Origin: Staphylococcus roterodami
GTDB lineage: Bacteria; Bacillota; Bacilli; Staphylococcales; Staphylococcaceae
Direction: 5' to 3'
NCBI GenBank assembly: GCA_022493055.1
Contig: CP092781.1
Coordinates: 682,001 to 746,000 of the forward strand
Length of the DNA stretch: 64,000 nucleotides
Positions within the stretch are counted from its first letter, which is position 1. Every line of letters begins with the position of its first letter. The notes below the pieces were generated by a model that was not told where the DNA came from, made no database searches, and saw nothing but the letters and a program-made list of their open reading frames with translations. The translations under genes were made by a program, and so were the position numbers. Positions 28,534 to 37,351 of this stretch are shown here, one piece after another.

Positions 28534-28672
28534 ATAAATTCAATTTTCTAGAATTAATTGAAGATAAAAGAAAAAGTGAATAGTAACGTTAATGGGGAAA
28601 ATGTATATAATCGGTAAAAAATCATGTATAATAAATAATGTTAATTAAACAGTTCGAAAGCGAGATGACATT

Positions 28673-29389
28673 ATGGGACGTAAATGGAATAACATTAAAG
28701 AAAAAAAGGCCCAAAAAGATAAAAATACAAGTAGAATTTATGCAAAATTTGGTAAAGAAATATACGTAGCTGCAAAATCAGGAGAACCTAATCCAGAGTC
28801 AAACCAAGCTTTAAGATTAGTTCTTGAACGCGCTAAAACTTATTCAGTGCCAAACCACATTATTGAAAAGGCAATTGATAAAGCAAAAGGTGCTGGAGAT
28901 GAAAATTTTGACCATTTAAGATATGAAGGTTTCGGTCCAAGCGGTTCAATGTTAATTGTAGACGCATTGACAAATAATGTGAACCGTACTGCTTCAGATG
29001 TTCGTGCTGCTTTCGGTAAAAATGGTGGGAACATGGGTGTGTCTGGCTCAGTTGCATATATGTTTGATCATGTTGCTACATTTGGTATTGAAGGAAAATC
29101 TGTCGATGATATTCTTGAAACGTTAATGGAACAAGATGTTGATGTAAAAGATGTTATTGATGATAATGGATTGACAATAGTTTATGCCGAGCCAGATCAG
29201 TTTGCAGTTGTTCAAGATGCACTTCGTGAAGCGGGTGTGGAAGAATTTAAAGTTGCCGAATTTGAAATGCTTCCTCAAACAGATATTGAGTTATCAGAAG
29301 ATGACCAAGCTACATTTGAGAAATTAATAGATGCATTAGAAGATTTGGAAGACGTTCAAAACGTATTCCATAATGTGGATATCAAATAA
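28673..29389 (+). CDS. YebC/PmpR family protein
   Basis: A 238-residue member of the YebC family (start [16 protein letters not shown], middle segment [16 protein letters not shown]). Some members bind DNA as regulators; others were shown to help ribosomes at proline stretches, and the YebC2 subgroup typical of Firmicutes may be of the second kind. Which role holds here cannot be told from sequence. Its stop overlaps the next ATG by one base (TAATG), so the two genes are translationally coupled. Confidence 0.9.
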   Translation: MGRKWNNIKEKKAQKDKNTSRIYAKFGKEIYVAAKSGEPNPESNQALRLVLERAKTYSVPNHIIEKAIDKAKGAGDENFDHLRYEGFGPSGSMLIVDALTNNVNRTASDVRAAFGKNGGNMGVSGSVAYMFDHVATFGIEGKSVDDILETLMEQDVDVKDVIDDNGLTIVYAEPDQFAVVQDALREAGVEEFKVAEFEMLPQTDIELSEDDQATFEKLIDALEDLEDVQNVFHNVDIK

Positions 29390-29868
29390 TGAAAGCAGCA
29401 CAACAGTGGATTGACGAATTGAAATTAATATCGCATCCAGAAGGTGGTTTCTATAGAGAAACAATTAGAGAAGATATGTTGAATGAGCAAAGAGCGCCAT
29501 TCAGTAGTATTTATTTCTTACTTACGGACGATAATATTTCACATTTTCATAGAATTGATGCTGATGAAGTTTGGTATTACCATGCGGGTAGTTCACTTAC
29601 AATCCATATGATTGATATGGAAGGGCACTACAAAGCAGTAACTTTAGGCCCAGATATTGAAAATGGTGATGTACTACAATATGTAGTACCCAAAGGGACT
29701 ATTTTTGCTTCGTCAATTGAAAATGAAAATACTTATAGTTTAGTTGGCTGTATGTGTCAGCCAGCATTTGAGTTTGCACATTTTGAATTGTTTACACAAA
29801 GTGAACTACTTTATCAATTTCCTCACCTTGAAGCGGTTATCGAAAAATATGCATTGAAGCAAATATAA
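29389..29868 (+). CDS. Cupin-fold protein (DUF985)
   Basis: A 159-residue protein of the DUF985 cupin family. The N-terminus (LKLISHPEGGFYRET) and the metal-site-like motif HRIDADEVWYYHAG are diagnostic. These proteins are beta barrels of unknown enzymatic role. Coupled to yebC by a one-base overlap, which suggests a common transcript; the terminator after it closes the pair. Confidence 0.85.
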   Translation: MKAAQQWIDELKLISHPEGGFYRETIREDMLNEQRAPFSSIYFLLTDDNISHFHRIDADEVWYYHAGSSLTIHMIDMEGHYKAVTLGPDIENGDVLQYVVPKGTIFASSIENENTYSLVGCMCQPAFEFAHFELFTQSELLYQFPHLEAVIEKYALKQI

Positions 29869-29874
29869 ATAATG

Positions 29875-29921
29875 AAGTGATTTAAAGTTGATTCTGTAAT
29901 CTTTAAATCACTTTATTTTTT
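29875..29921 (+). terminator. Terminator of yebC-cupin pair
   Basis: AAGTGATTTAAAG (29875-29887) pairs with CTTTAAATCACTT (29901-29913), followed by a T-run. Confidence 0.85.
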
Positions 29922-29966
29922 TGGATTGATTTGAACAGAAAGTTGTGAAAATGTAGTTTTGATAAA

Positions 29967-30125
29967 AAGGTCGGGACAAAAGCGTTTAGGGTTTGAGCAA
30001 AACAGAACGATGAGCAAAATTGTTTTCCAAATTTTGTCGAATCGTGAGAGCTTCTGCCGAAAATCCTGCTTTTGGGACGCTGTTAATCGTTTTCCCATAG
30101 CACAAAAACTTTATGTCTCAACCTT
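29967..30125 (-). repeat. Dispersed 160-bp structured repeat, copy 4 (inverted)
   Basis: The only copy in the opposite orientation: it reads AAGGTCGGGACAAAAGCG on the plus strand and ends CTTTATGTCTCAACCTT. In this direction a frame is open through the whole copy (..RSGQKRLGFEQNR..), as it is in copies 2, 3 and 5, but with no ribosome site. Confidence 0.88.
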
Positions 30126-30351
30126 AGTATCGATAATGGTAATTTTATATCATGTTTATTTTCTATAAAATTAGTGTTATGAAGAAATATGTGTACGATC
30201 TAAATAATATTGTCTATTTTAAGTAAATTGAGTCGAGTTGTAGTAAAATAATAATAAATATTTTCATTTGATAAACAATAAATATAAAACTGCATCATGA
30301 CATGACATCAATCATGTAGTTTAATATAATTATGACAAGGAGTTGGTGACT

Positions 30352-31002
30352 GTGAAAGTAAAGTATATAGATAAACGTCACTGGCGTCGCCTAATTGATA
30401 GAGAGTATACAGAGGTAAAAGTTAATAATAATAGGTTCAAGGGTATTATAGGCTTAGTCACGATGAAGAAGGTTCGTGATCCTTTAGAGGTGACGGTAGT
30501 TGGACAAAGTATTATTGTCGCAGATGACAATTATAAATGGTTGCAAATACTACCTGAAAAGAAACGTTATAGCATTACTGTAATGTTTGATAATAAAGGT
30601 AATCCATTAGAATATTATTTTGACATTAATATCAAAAATATTACTCAAAAAGGTAATGCGCGTACAGTTGATTTGTGTTTAGATGTTTTAGCGTTACCAA
30701 GTGGAGAATATGAGTTAGTGGATGAAGATGATTTGATGTATGCACTTGAAAGTGAACAAATTACTAAAAAACAATTTCATGAGGCTTATATGATTGCCCA
30801 TCAAATTATGGCAGAGTTAGAAAATGATTTTAAAGGTTTTCAAAAGAAAATCATGTATTGTTTTAATAAAATAAATGCGAAAGCTCAGAAAAATAATCAT
30901 AAGCCACAAAATAAATCAAATAATGAAAAGAGCAAAGCTCTAAATCCTAAACATTATAAACAAGCTAACAACAAACACCAACATCAAAAGAACATTAAAT
31001 AA
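30352..31002 (+). CDS. DUF402 domain protein with basic tail
   Basis: A 216-residue cytosolic protein. Residues 1-175 are a DUF402 domain (YIDKRHWRRLIDREY at the start; VTVMFDNKGNPLEYYFDI; DLCLDVLALPSGEYELVDEDDL), the fold shared with nucleoside di/triphosphatases such as YgaC and FomD. The last 40 residues are a low-complexity tail rich in lysine, asparagine, histidine and glutamine, likely disordered and perhaps RNA-binding. AAGGAG at 30337-30342 selects the GTG at 30352 rather than TTG 30343 or GTG 30346. Confidence 0.8.
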   Translation: MKVKYIDKRHWRRLIDREYTEVKVNNNRFKGIIGLVTMKKVRDPLEVTVVGQSIIVADDNYKWLQILPEKKRYSITVMFDNKGNPLEYYFDINIKNITQKGNARTVDLCLDVLALPSGEYELVDEDDLMYALESEQITKKQFHEAYMIAHQIMAELENDFKGFQKKIMYCFNKINAKAQKNNHKPQNKSNNEKSKALNPKHYKQANNKHQHQKNIK

Positions 31003-31112
31003 AGTTAAATGCAGCCATACCAACAAAATTGGTGGAAATTATTCGTTTATTATGCACTTTGGTTGTTGAAACTAATAAAGTGTAGTATATGAATAATTTA
31101 TGGGGGGAAATT

Positions 31113-31979
31113 ATGAAGATTGAAGATTATCGTTTGTTAATCACATTAGATGAAACAAAAACTTTACGTAAAGCAGCTGAAATTTTGTATATATCCCAAC
31201 CTGCTGTTACACAAAGGTTAAAAGCAATTGAAAATGCATTTGGTGTAGATATTTTTATTAGAACAAAAAAACAATTGATTACAACAACCGAAGGTACAAT
31301 GATTATTGAACATGCGCGTGATATGTTGAAAAGGGAACGATTGTTTTTTGACAAAATGCAAGCACATATCGGTGAAGTAAATGGTACTATTTCAATTGGA
31401 TGTTCTTCATTGATTGGTCAAACTTTACTGCCGGAAGTATTGAGTTTGTATAATTCGCAATTTCCTAATGTTGAGATACAAGTACAAGTTGGATCAACAG
31501 AGCAAATTAAAGCAAATCATAGAGATTACCATGTAATGATAACGCGTGGAAATAAGGTTATGAATTTAGCAAATTCTCATTTGTTTAATGATGATCATTA
31601 CTTTATTTATCCTAAAAATAGACGTGATGATGTAACTAAATTACCTTTCATAGAATTCCAAGCAGATCCTATTTATATCAATCAAATTAAACAATGGTAT
31701 AACGATAATCTCGAACAGGATTATCATGCAACGATTACAGTGGATCAAGTTGCAACATGTAAAGAAATGTTGATTAGCGGTGTTGGTGTAACAATTTTAC
31801 CTGAAATCATGATGAAAAATATAAGTAAAGAACAATTTGAATTTGAAAAAGTTGAAATCGATAATGAACCGCTGATACGGTCAACATATATGAGTTATGA
31901 TCCGAGCATGTTACAATTGCCACAAGTAGAGTCGTTTGTAAATCTTATGACGAATTTTGTAGACAAGCCTAAGGGATAG
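31113..31979 (+). CDS. LysR-type transcriptional regulator
   Basis: A 288-residue LysR regulator: winged helix (residues 1-60, TLRKAAEILYISQPAVTQRLKAIE), linker helix and a periplasmic-binding-protein-like effector domain (GTISIGCSSLIGQTLLPEVL..). Effector unknown; the nearest family in my memory is the CysL/CbbR-like group. Start ATG 31113 is chosen for GGGGGGAAA upstream; an ATG 24 bases earlier is in frame without a site. It lies upstream of, and in line with, the MFS-DUF456 pair, which may be its target. Confidence 0.85.
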   Translation: MKIEDYRLLITLDETKTLRKAAEILYISQPAVTQRLKAIENAFGVDIFIRTKKQLITTTEGTMIIEHARDMLKRERLFFDKMQAHIGEVNGTISIGCSSLIGQTLLPEVLSLYNSQFPNVEIQVQVGSTEQIKANHRDYHVMITRGNKVMNLANSHLFNDDHYFIYPKNRRDDVTKLPFIEFQADPIYINQIKQWYNDNLEQDYHATITVDQVATCKEMLISGVGVTILPEIMMKNISKEQFEFEKVEIDNEPLIRSTYMSYDPSMLQLPQVESFVNLMTNFVDKPKG

Positions 31980-32066
31980 TTAAGGGCTTATTTGAGACAA
32001 GTATTTAGCAGTCTGATATTGGATAAATTGCAATAATAGGAATACAGTTGTCTACGCAACTGCATA

Positions 32067-32099
32067 AGAGCCCCTAATTACTAAAGTAAAAGGGGCTCT
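32067..32099 (+). promoter_or_regulatory. GC-rich hairpin just before the MFS gene start
   Basis: AGAGCCCCT (32067-32075) pairs with AGGGGCTCT (32091-32099). No T-run follows, so it is not a classic terminator for the LysR gene. It ends 13 bases before the ATG at 32113, next to the GGGG ribosome site, and its CCCC could pair with that GGGG instead, so it may control translation. Confidence 0.4.
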
Positions 32100-32112
32100 A
32101 AGAATCGGGGTT

Positions 32113-33333
32113 ATGAATATGTTTGCAGCTTTATTACAAATAAAGAATTATAAACTTTTTGTTGTGAATATGTTTTTATTAGGTATGGGAATAGCGGTGA
32201 CGGTCCCTTATCTCGTACTGTTTGCGACAAAAGATTTAGGTATGACGACAAATCAATATGGACTATTACTGGCATCAGCAGCTATCAGTCAGTTTACAGT
32301 AAATTCAATTATAGCAAGGTTCTCGGACACGCATCATTTTAATAGGAAGTTTATTATTATTCTCGCATTATTGATGGGAGCGCTCGGTTTTTCGATTTAC
32401 TTTTTTGTAGATACAATATGGTTATTTATTTTACTATATGCTATTTTCCAAGGATTATTTGCGCCTGCCATGCCACAATTATACGCATCTGCACGAGAAT
32501 CAATTAATGTTTCAAGTTCTAGAGATAGGGCTCAATTTGCTAATACGGTATTACGTTCAATGTTTTCATTGGGCTTTTTATTTGGACCATTTATTGGTGC
32601 GCAGCTAATTGGATTAAAAGGCTATGCTGGTTTGTTTGGTGGAACAATTAGTATTATTTTATTCACACTCATTTTACAAATATTTTTCTATAAAGATTTA
32701 AAAATAAAACATCCAATAAGTACACAACAGCATGTTGAAAAAGCTGCACCGAATATGTTTAAAGATAAAACGCTGTTATTACCATTTATCGCATTTATTC
32801 TGTTACATATTGGACAGTGGATGTATACGATGAATATGCCATTATTTGTAACAGATTATTTAAATGAAAATGAGCAACATGTAGGCTATTTAGCGAGTTT
32901 ATGTGCAGGATTAGAAGTACCTTTTATGATTATTTTAGGGGTTTTATCATCGAGATTACAAACGCGCACATTATTGATTTATGGAGCTATTTTCGGTGGA
33001 TTATTCTATTTCAGTATTGGCGTATTTAAGAACTTTTATATGATGCTTGCTGGACAAGTATTTTTAGCTATATTTTTAGCGGTTCTTTTAGGTATTGGTA
33101 TTAGTTATTTCCAAGACATCTTACCAGATTTTCCAGGTTATGCTTCTACTTTATTTTCTAATGCAATGGTGATTGGACAGTTGGGTGGTAACTTATTAGG
33201 TGGTGCAATGAGTCACTGGGTAGGTTTGGAAAATGTGTTTTTCGTATCATCGGCGTCAATTTTGTTAGGTATGATACTAATATTCTTTACCAAAAATCAA
33301 AAAATAACAAAAGAGGATGTGATATCATCATGA
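32113..33333 (+). CDS. MFS efflux transporter, SET-like
   Basis: A 406-residue major facilitator with twelve predicted membrane helices. Layout and length, RFSDTHHFNRK in the 2-3 loop and a long central loop (residues about 195-220) resemble sugar-efflux (SetA-type) and drug-efflux carriers. Substrate unknown. ATG start with CGGGG upstream. It overlaps the next gene by four bases (ATGA), so the two are coupled. Confidence 0.82.
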   Translation: MNMFAALLQIKNYKLFVVNMFLLGMGIAVTVPYLVLFATKDLGMTTNQYGLLLASAAISQFTVNSIIARFSDTHHFNRKFIIILALLMGALGFSIYFFVDTIWLFILLYAIFQGLFAPAMPQLYASARESINVSSSRDRAQFANTVLRSMFSLGFLFGPFIGAQLIGLKGYAGLFGGTISIILFTLILQIFFYKDLKIKHPISTQQHVEKAAPNMFKDKTLLLPFIAFILLHIGQWMYTMNMPLFVTDYLNENEQHVGYLASLCAGLEVPFMIILGVLSSRLQTRTLLIYGAIFGGLFYFSIGVFKNFYMMLAGQVFLAIFLAVLLGIGISYFQDILPDFPGYASTLFSNAMVIGQLGGNLLGGAMSHWVGLENVFFVSSASILLGMILIFFTKNQKITKEDVISS

Positions 33334-33818
33334 CAATAGTATTATGGTTACTTATTATTGCAGCATTCATTTTTGCATTTGTTGGATTGATTAAGCCTAT
33401 CATTCCATCGGTTTTAGTATTATGGATTGGCTTTTTAATCTATCAATTTGGATTCCATAACCAGCATTTATCATGGATATTTTATGTATCAATGGCCATA
33501 CTGACGATTTTCATCTTATGTGCTGACTTTTTGGCTAATAAATATTTTGTTAATCGATTTGGTGGATCAAAATTTGGAGAGTATGCAGCTTTAATAGGAG
33601 TAATTATTGGTTGTTTTGTATTACCACCATTTGGAATTATTATTGTTCCATTTGTATTAGTGTTTATAGTTGAATTAATTCAAGGCTATTCATTTGAAAA
33701 GGCTATTAAAGTAAGTTTTGGTTCAATTGTTGCTTTTTTAACGAGTAGTGTTGCACAAGCTATTATTATGTTTATTATGATAGTTTGGTTCTTTGTAGAC
33801 GCATTATGGATTAATTAA
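33330..33818 (+). CDS. DUF456 membrane protein
   Basis: A 162-residue protein with four or five membrane helices and glycine-rich loops, typical of DUF456 (VGLIKPIIPSVLVLWIGFLIYQ; DFLANKYFVNRFGGSKFG; GVIIGCFVLPPFGIIIVPF). Function unknown. Coupled to the MFS gene by a four-base overlap, which suggests a common task in export or membrane stress. Confidence 0.82.
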   Translation: MTIVLWLLIIAAFIFAFVGLIKPIIPSVLVLWIGFLIYQFGFHNQHLSWIFYVSMAILTIFILCADFLANKYFVNRFGGSKFGEYAALIGVIIGCFVLPPFGIIIVPFVLVFIVELIQGYSFEKAIKVSFGSIVAFLTSSVAQAIIMFIMIVWFFVDALWIN

Positions 33819-33819
33819 T

Positions 33820-33913
33820 AAAAAGCTTATTGCAAAATATGTTTGATGATAACTGTAATTTGTAGTTTTATCATTTACAGTATCTGATATTCATATAAGG
33901 CAATAAGCTTTTT
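33820..33913. terminator. Long bidirectional terminator between convergent genes
   Basis: AAAAAGCTTATTGC (33820-33833) pairs perfectly with GCAATAAGCTTTTT (33900-33913). The 66-base loop has further pairs (ATATG with CATAT; GATAACTGTAA with TTACAGTATC). Confidence 0.8.
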
Positions 33914-33915
33914 GT

Positions 33916-34605
33916 TTATAAAAATGTATGTGAATGTTTCTTCGAAATATTTCTTTCTATACGAAAACCAATTGGCAATATAATAAAGGATAGAATAATA
34001 AATATCCAGTTGCTAACTTGGATGTATGGGCCAAAAGCAAGTACCGATTGTGGAATAAAGAACACATAGAAAAATCCTACGATTAGCAAGATAATGGCTA
34101 GGTATGTGAATATCCATATCCAATTTGAATTATTAAAACACTGCAATTGGATTGTTTTAAAACTGAACCATATGAATAGGAAGACAATAAAGAATCCAAC
34201 TATTATAGAAAATGGAAATGAAAAGAAATAGAGGTTACTACCATTTTTTTCCATAAAAAAACCTAAAAAGCCTTTGAGAAAGCTTACAAAACCTATTAAT
34301 AACACAATGTGTTGATATATATATTTAAATATATTTTTAAATGTTTCATTCGGCATTGCTTTCAGTTCTTTTCTTGCATGAGCTTTTGGATCATGATCAA
34401 AAAAATCTAGGGCTAATAGACCGTGTTGTTCTGCGCTTAATAATTGTTTGAGTATACGATTGATAATTAACTCAGTATCATGTGGATTAACACGAAAATC
34501 AGAACGCATATATGTCATATAGTTCTCGAATATTTCTCTATCTGTATTGCTTAACCTTAATGATTTAACATTGTTTTCTTTAGTTAATTGCGCAGTACTT
34601 TTCAT
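33916..34605 (-). CDS. DUF1129-like membrane protein
   Basis: A 229-residue protein: about 95 cytosolic residues with a charged N-terminus (LRLSNTDREIFENYMTYMRSDFRV) and then four or five membrane helices. The order, a small helical domain followed by a membrane bundle, is that of the DUF1129 family, common in low-GC Gram-positives and of unknown function. Start ATG at 34605 is preceded by AAAGGAGCG on the minus strand. Monocistronic. Confidence 0.7.
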   Translation of the reverse strand: MKSTAQLTKENNVKSLRLSNTDREIFENYMTYMRSDFRVNPHDTELIINRILKQLLSAEQHGLLALDFFDHDPKAHARKELKAMPNETFKNIFKYIYQHIVLLIGFVSFLKGFLGFFMEKNGSNLYFFSFPFSIIVGFFIVFLFIWFSFKTIQLQCFNNSNWIWIFTYLAIILLIVGFFYVFFIPQSVLAFGPYIQVSNWIFIILSFIILPIGFRIERNISKKHSHTFL

Positions 34606-34732
34606 TGTTGCTTAAGCGCTCCTTTAATAATGTTTAATTCCAATTTAAAACGGAAATGATTTTATAGTATTAATAAAACCAATCATATCATATTACACAC
34701 ATAATGATAACGATTAATATTGGAGCGGGAAA

Positions 34733-35176
34733 ATGAGAGTTTTAAATAAAAATGAGCGGGATTACATTCATCAAATAGCTAATATCCACGAAACATTATT
34801 AGCTGAAACTGAATCAGGTTATCAATTTACATCGCTTAGTGTTGCGCTTAGGTTTGAGATGATATGTTCGAGGTTGGAATATTCAAATGATAAGATTTAT
34901 ATTGTTGAAAATGATACTCAACTTTGTGCATTTATTTGGGGGCATTTTAATTCAGAGAAACAGATTGTTAATATTGAATTATTATATGTGGAGCCACAAT
35001 TTAGAAACAGAGGGTTAGCAACTAGATTGAAGTGTGGTATTGAGAATTGGGCAAAAAGTATAAAAGCGAAACAAATCATTAGTACAGTACATAAAGACAA
35101 CATGACAATGATATCGCTGAACAAAAGGTTAGGATATCATTTGAGTCATGTGAAAATGTATAAAGATATAGAATAG
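34733..35176 (+). CDS. GNAT family N-acetyltransferase
   Basis: A 147-residue acetyltransferase with motif A YVEPQFRNRGLATRLKCGIE and a C-terminal STVHKDNMTMISLNKRLGYHLS. It is short but complete. GGAGCGGG precedes the ATG. An imperfect Fur-like word (TGATAACGATTAATA, two or three mismatches) lies in the promoter region near 34703. Substrate unknown. Confidence 0.8.
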   Translation: MRVLNKNERDYIHQIANIHETLLAETESGYQFTSLSVALRFEMICSRLEYSNDKIYIVENDTQLCAFIWGHFNSEKQIVNIELLYVEPQFRNRGLATRLKCGIENWAKSIKAKQIISTVHKDNMTMISLNKRLGYHLSHVKMYKDIE

Positions 35177-35242
35177 GATTAGGATTAAATAGTCAATTCA
35201 TGTTAAAATAAAAAGGATTTCAAAGACGTTAAGGAGTTTAAT

Positions 35243-35623
35243 ATGAAGAAATTTATTATCAGTATCATGTCAATTATGATATTACTAGCTGGTTGTGGCA
35301 AGAGCCAAGAGAAAGCCTCCCTTGAAAAAGATATCGACAAATTACAAAAAGAAAATAAAAATTTAAAAGATAAAAAAGAAAAGTTAAAACAAGAAAAAGA
35401 TAAACTAGAAGACAAGCAAAAAGACCTTGAAAAAGAAGTGAAAGATTTAAAACCATCTAAAGACGATAATAAAGATGATAATAAAGACGACAAAAAAGAC
35501 AACACAAAAGATAAATCAACATCACAAAATAAAGGCACAAAAGATAAATCTAAAGTAGATGATAATAAAAATTCTACTACTAAAGATAAAGAGCAAAAGT
35601 CTAATGATAAAAATCAATCATGA
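35243..35623 (+). CDS. Coiled-coil lipoprotein with charged tail
   Basis: A 126-residue lipoprotein. The signal sequence ends in the lipobox LAGC (Cys18 would be lipidated). Residues about 25-72 are heptads of lysine, glutamate and leucine, a clear coiled coil (KDIDKLQKENKNLKDKKEKL). The last 50 residues are a nearly pure lysine, aspartate, asparagine, threonine and serine tail, likely disordered. It would sit on the outer face of the membrane as a rod or spacer. GGAG upstream of the ATG. Function unknown. Confidence 0.82.
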   Translation: MKKFIISIMSIMILLAGCGKSQEKASLEKDIDKLQKENKNLKDKKEKLKQEKDKLEDKQKDLEKEVKDLKPSKDDNKDDNKDDKKDNTKDKSTSQNKGTKDKSKVDDNKNSTTKDKEQKSNDKNQS

Positions 35624-35635
35624 TTCGAGAGTTGA

Positions 35636-35676
35636 AAAGGGCTTAACGTGTTTCACAACGTTTTAAGCCTTATTTT
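35636..35676 (+). terminator. Terminator of the lipoprotein gene
   Basis: AAGGGCTTAACG pairs with CGTTTTAAGCCTT (one bulge), followed by ATTTTA. Confidence 0.7.
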
Positions 35677-35761
35677 AAGGGTATGTATTAATTAAAAATA
35701 TGCGACGATTAAAAACAATACTTACTGTTCAACTTCGTAATGATTAAAGGAGAGATATGGC

Positions 35762-36061
35762 ATGCATGAACAAGATTTTAAAATTTTAGAAGGTCAAAAT
35801 ATCACTTTGCCAGAGTTAGGTAGAGAATTAGAAAATATTACCGGACGAACAATTGTAGATTCTACTGGAGAAATTAAGCGTGTGATTGCACAATTACCAA
35901 ATTTTGAGTCTGATACAGATACATTTGTAGCTACATATCGACTAAATCATCAACATGATTTTATTGATGCAACATTTACTGCGTTAAAGTCAGACCGAGC
36001 ACGATTAAAAGAAGTGCCAGTGCATGTTGAACTAATTAGTTATATTTCAAAATCTGAATAA
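35762..36061 (+). CDS. Small conserved staphylococcal protein
   Basis: A 99-residue soluble, acidic protein that I do not recognise by family. No signal peptide, no membrane helix; it looks alpha/beta (TIVDSTGEIKRVIAQLPNF; VPVHVELISYISK). AGGAGAG lies before the ATG. It is followed 82 bases later by the start of an acetyltransferase and may share its transcript. Confidence 0.7.
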   Translation: MHEQDFKILEGQNITLPELGRELENITGRTIVDSTGEIKRVIAQLPNFESDTDTFVATYRLNHQHDFIDATFTALKSDRARLKEVPVHVELISYISKSE

Positions 36062-36142
36062 TTTATTATCCGAAACACAGAGTTGATTATCATGTCGATT
36101 TTGTGTTTTTTATTGAAATTGTTTTATAGGAGTTGTAATAAC

Positions 36143-36685
36143 ATGATTTATTGTGAAACTGATCGTCTGATTTTACGAGATTGGCATGAAGACGATTTAT
36201 TACTTTTTCAAAAAATGAATGCAAATCATGCCGTACGAAAGTACTTTCCTAGTTTATTAAGTTATCGCCGTTCAGAATTAGATATGAGAAAAATGGATAC
36301 TATTATTAAAGATTATGGTATAGGTTTATTTGCTGTTGAAGAAAAAGCTTCTCGTCAATGGATTGGCTTTATAGGGTTAAATTATATTCCGGAAAATAGT
36401 GAATATCCTTTCAAGGAGTTACCTCTATATGAAATAGGCTGGCGTTTGTTACCACAATATTGGGGGCAAGGTATGGCTACTGAAGGCGCAAAAGCTGTTT
36501 TAGAACTAGCAAAAAAACATAACATACAAGACGTATATAGTTTTACAGCTGAAGCGAACAAAGCGTCACAACGTGTTATGGAAAAAATAGGTATGTCATA
36601 TTATGATCAATTTGAGTTACCTCAACTTAGTAAATATCATTTTTTAAAAAGACAAGTACGCTATTACATAGATTTGAGTAAGTAA
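36143..36685 (+). CDS. RimJ/RimL-type N-acetyltransferase
   Basis: A 180-residue acetyltransferase of the ribosomal-protein-alanine type (Acetyltransf_3): start MIYCETDRLILRDW, motif A EIGWRLLPQYWGQGMATEGAK, and C-terminal NKASQRVMEKIGM. Natural substrate unknown. An open frame 20 codons longer exists, but TAGGAG at 36127-36132 marks ATG 36143. Confidence 0.83.
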   Translation: MIYCETDRLILRDWHEDDLLLFQKMNANHAVRKYFPSLLSYRRSELDMRKMDTIIKDYGIGLFAVEEKASRQWIGFIGLNYIPENSEYPFKELPLYEIGWRLLPQYWGQGMATEGAKAVLELAKKHNIQDVYSFTAEANKASQRVMEKIGMSYYDQFELPQLSKYHFLKRQVRYYIDLSK

Positions 36686-36715
36686 TATTGTATATGACTA
36701 TAATTCTTCAAAGAT

Positions 36716-36766
36716 AAATAAATATCACCTAAAGTATTATATAAATACAGTAGGTGATATTTATTT
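36716..36766. terminator. Terminator between convergent genes
   Basis: AAATATCACCTA (36720-36731) pairs with TAGGTGATATTT (36751-36762); A- and T-rich flanks allow use in both directions. Confidence 0.8.
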
Positions 36767-36783
36767 AATTTGGAAAACGCATC

Positions 36784-37350
36784 TTAATCATAAGTACGAG
36801 TTCCTAACGGTTTGTAATTTAAAATTGCTTCCACCAAAGATTCTTTTGTGTCGCATAACGGCGCAAGTGCACGATACTTCGGATCAATAAATCCTTCTTC
36901 TATCATATGATCAATCATTGACTGTAGTGGGTCAAAAAAGCCATTAATATTATATATAGCTATTGGTTTTTCGTGAATACCAATTTGAGCCCAACTATAC
37001 ATTTCAAAAAATTCTTCAAGAGACCCTGCACCACCAGGAGCCATAACAAACGCATCAGCAAGTTCAGTCATTTTATTTTTTCGTTCATGCATAGAATCTA
37101 CTAAAATTAATTCGGTTAAACGTTGACTTGTAATTTCACGTTCATCTAGCATTTTAGGCATGACACCAATAACTTTACCACCATGATCTAAAACACCATC
37201 TTGAATGGCACCCATAATTCCAATTGATCCTGCACCAAATACTAACTCATAGCCTTGTTCAGCAAAATACTTTCCTAATTCATAAGCTTTTTTAACATAT
37301 GAAGGATTGTGACCTTTACTTGCACCACAATATACCGCGATTCGTTTCAT
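36784..37350 (-). CDS. LOG family protein (cytokinin-activating-type phosphoribohydrolase)
   Basis: A 188-residue Rossmann protein of the TIGR00730/LOG group. The two diagnostic motifs are present: MHERK (residues 87-91) and PGGAGSLEE (105-113; threonine of the usual PGGxGTxxE is serine here). Relatives cleave nucleoside 5'-monophosphates to base and ribose phosphate. Last gene of a minus-strand operon; its ATG is one base after the stop of the previous gene. Confidence 0.85.
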   Translation of the reverse strand: MKRIAVYCGASKGHNPSYVKKAYELGKYFAEQGYELVFGAGSIGIMGAIQDGVLDHGGKVIGVMPKMLDEREITSQRLTELILVDSMHERKNKMTELADAFVMAPGGAGSLEEFFEMYSWAQIGIHEKPIAIYNINGFFDPLQSMIDHMIEEGFIDPKYRALAPLCDTKESLVEAILNYKPLGTRTYD

Positions 37351-37351
37351 T

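Noticed and set aside
35203..35538. 111-residue minus-strand frame rich in serine, leucine and phenylalanine
   Set aside because: It is the antisense of the lysine-rich lipoprotein gene; AAA/GAA repeats give TTT/TTC codons on the other strand.
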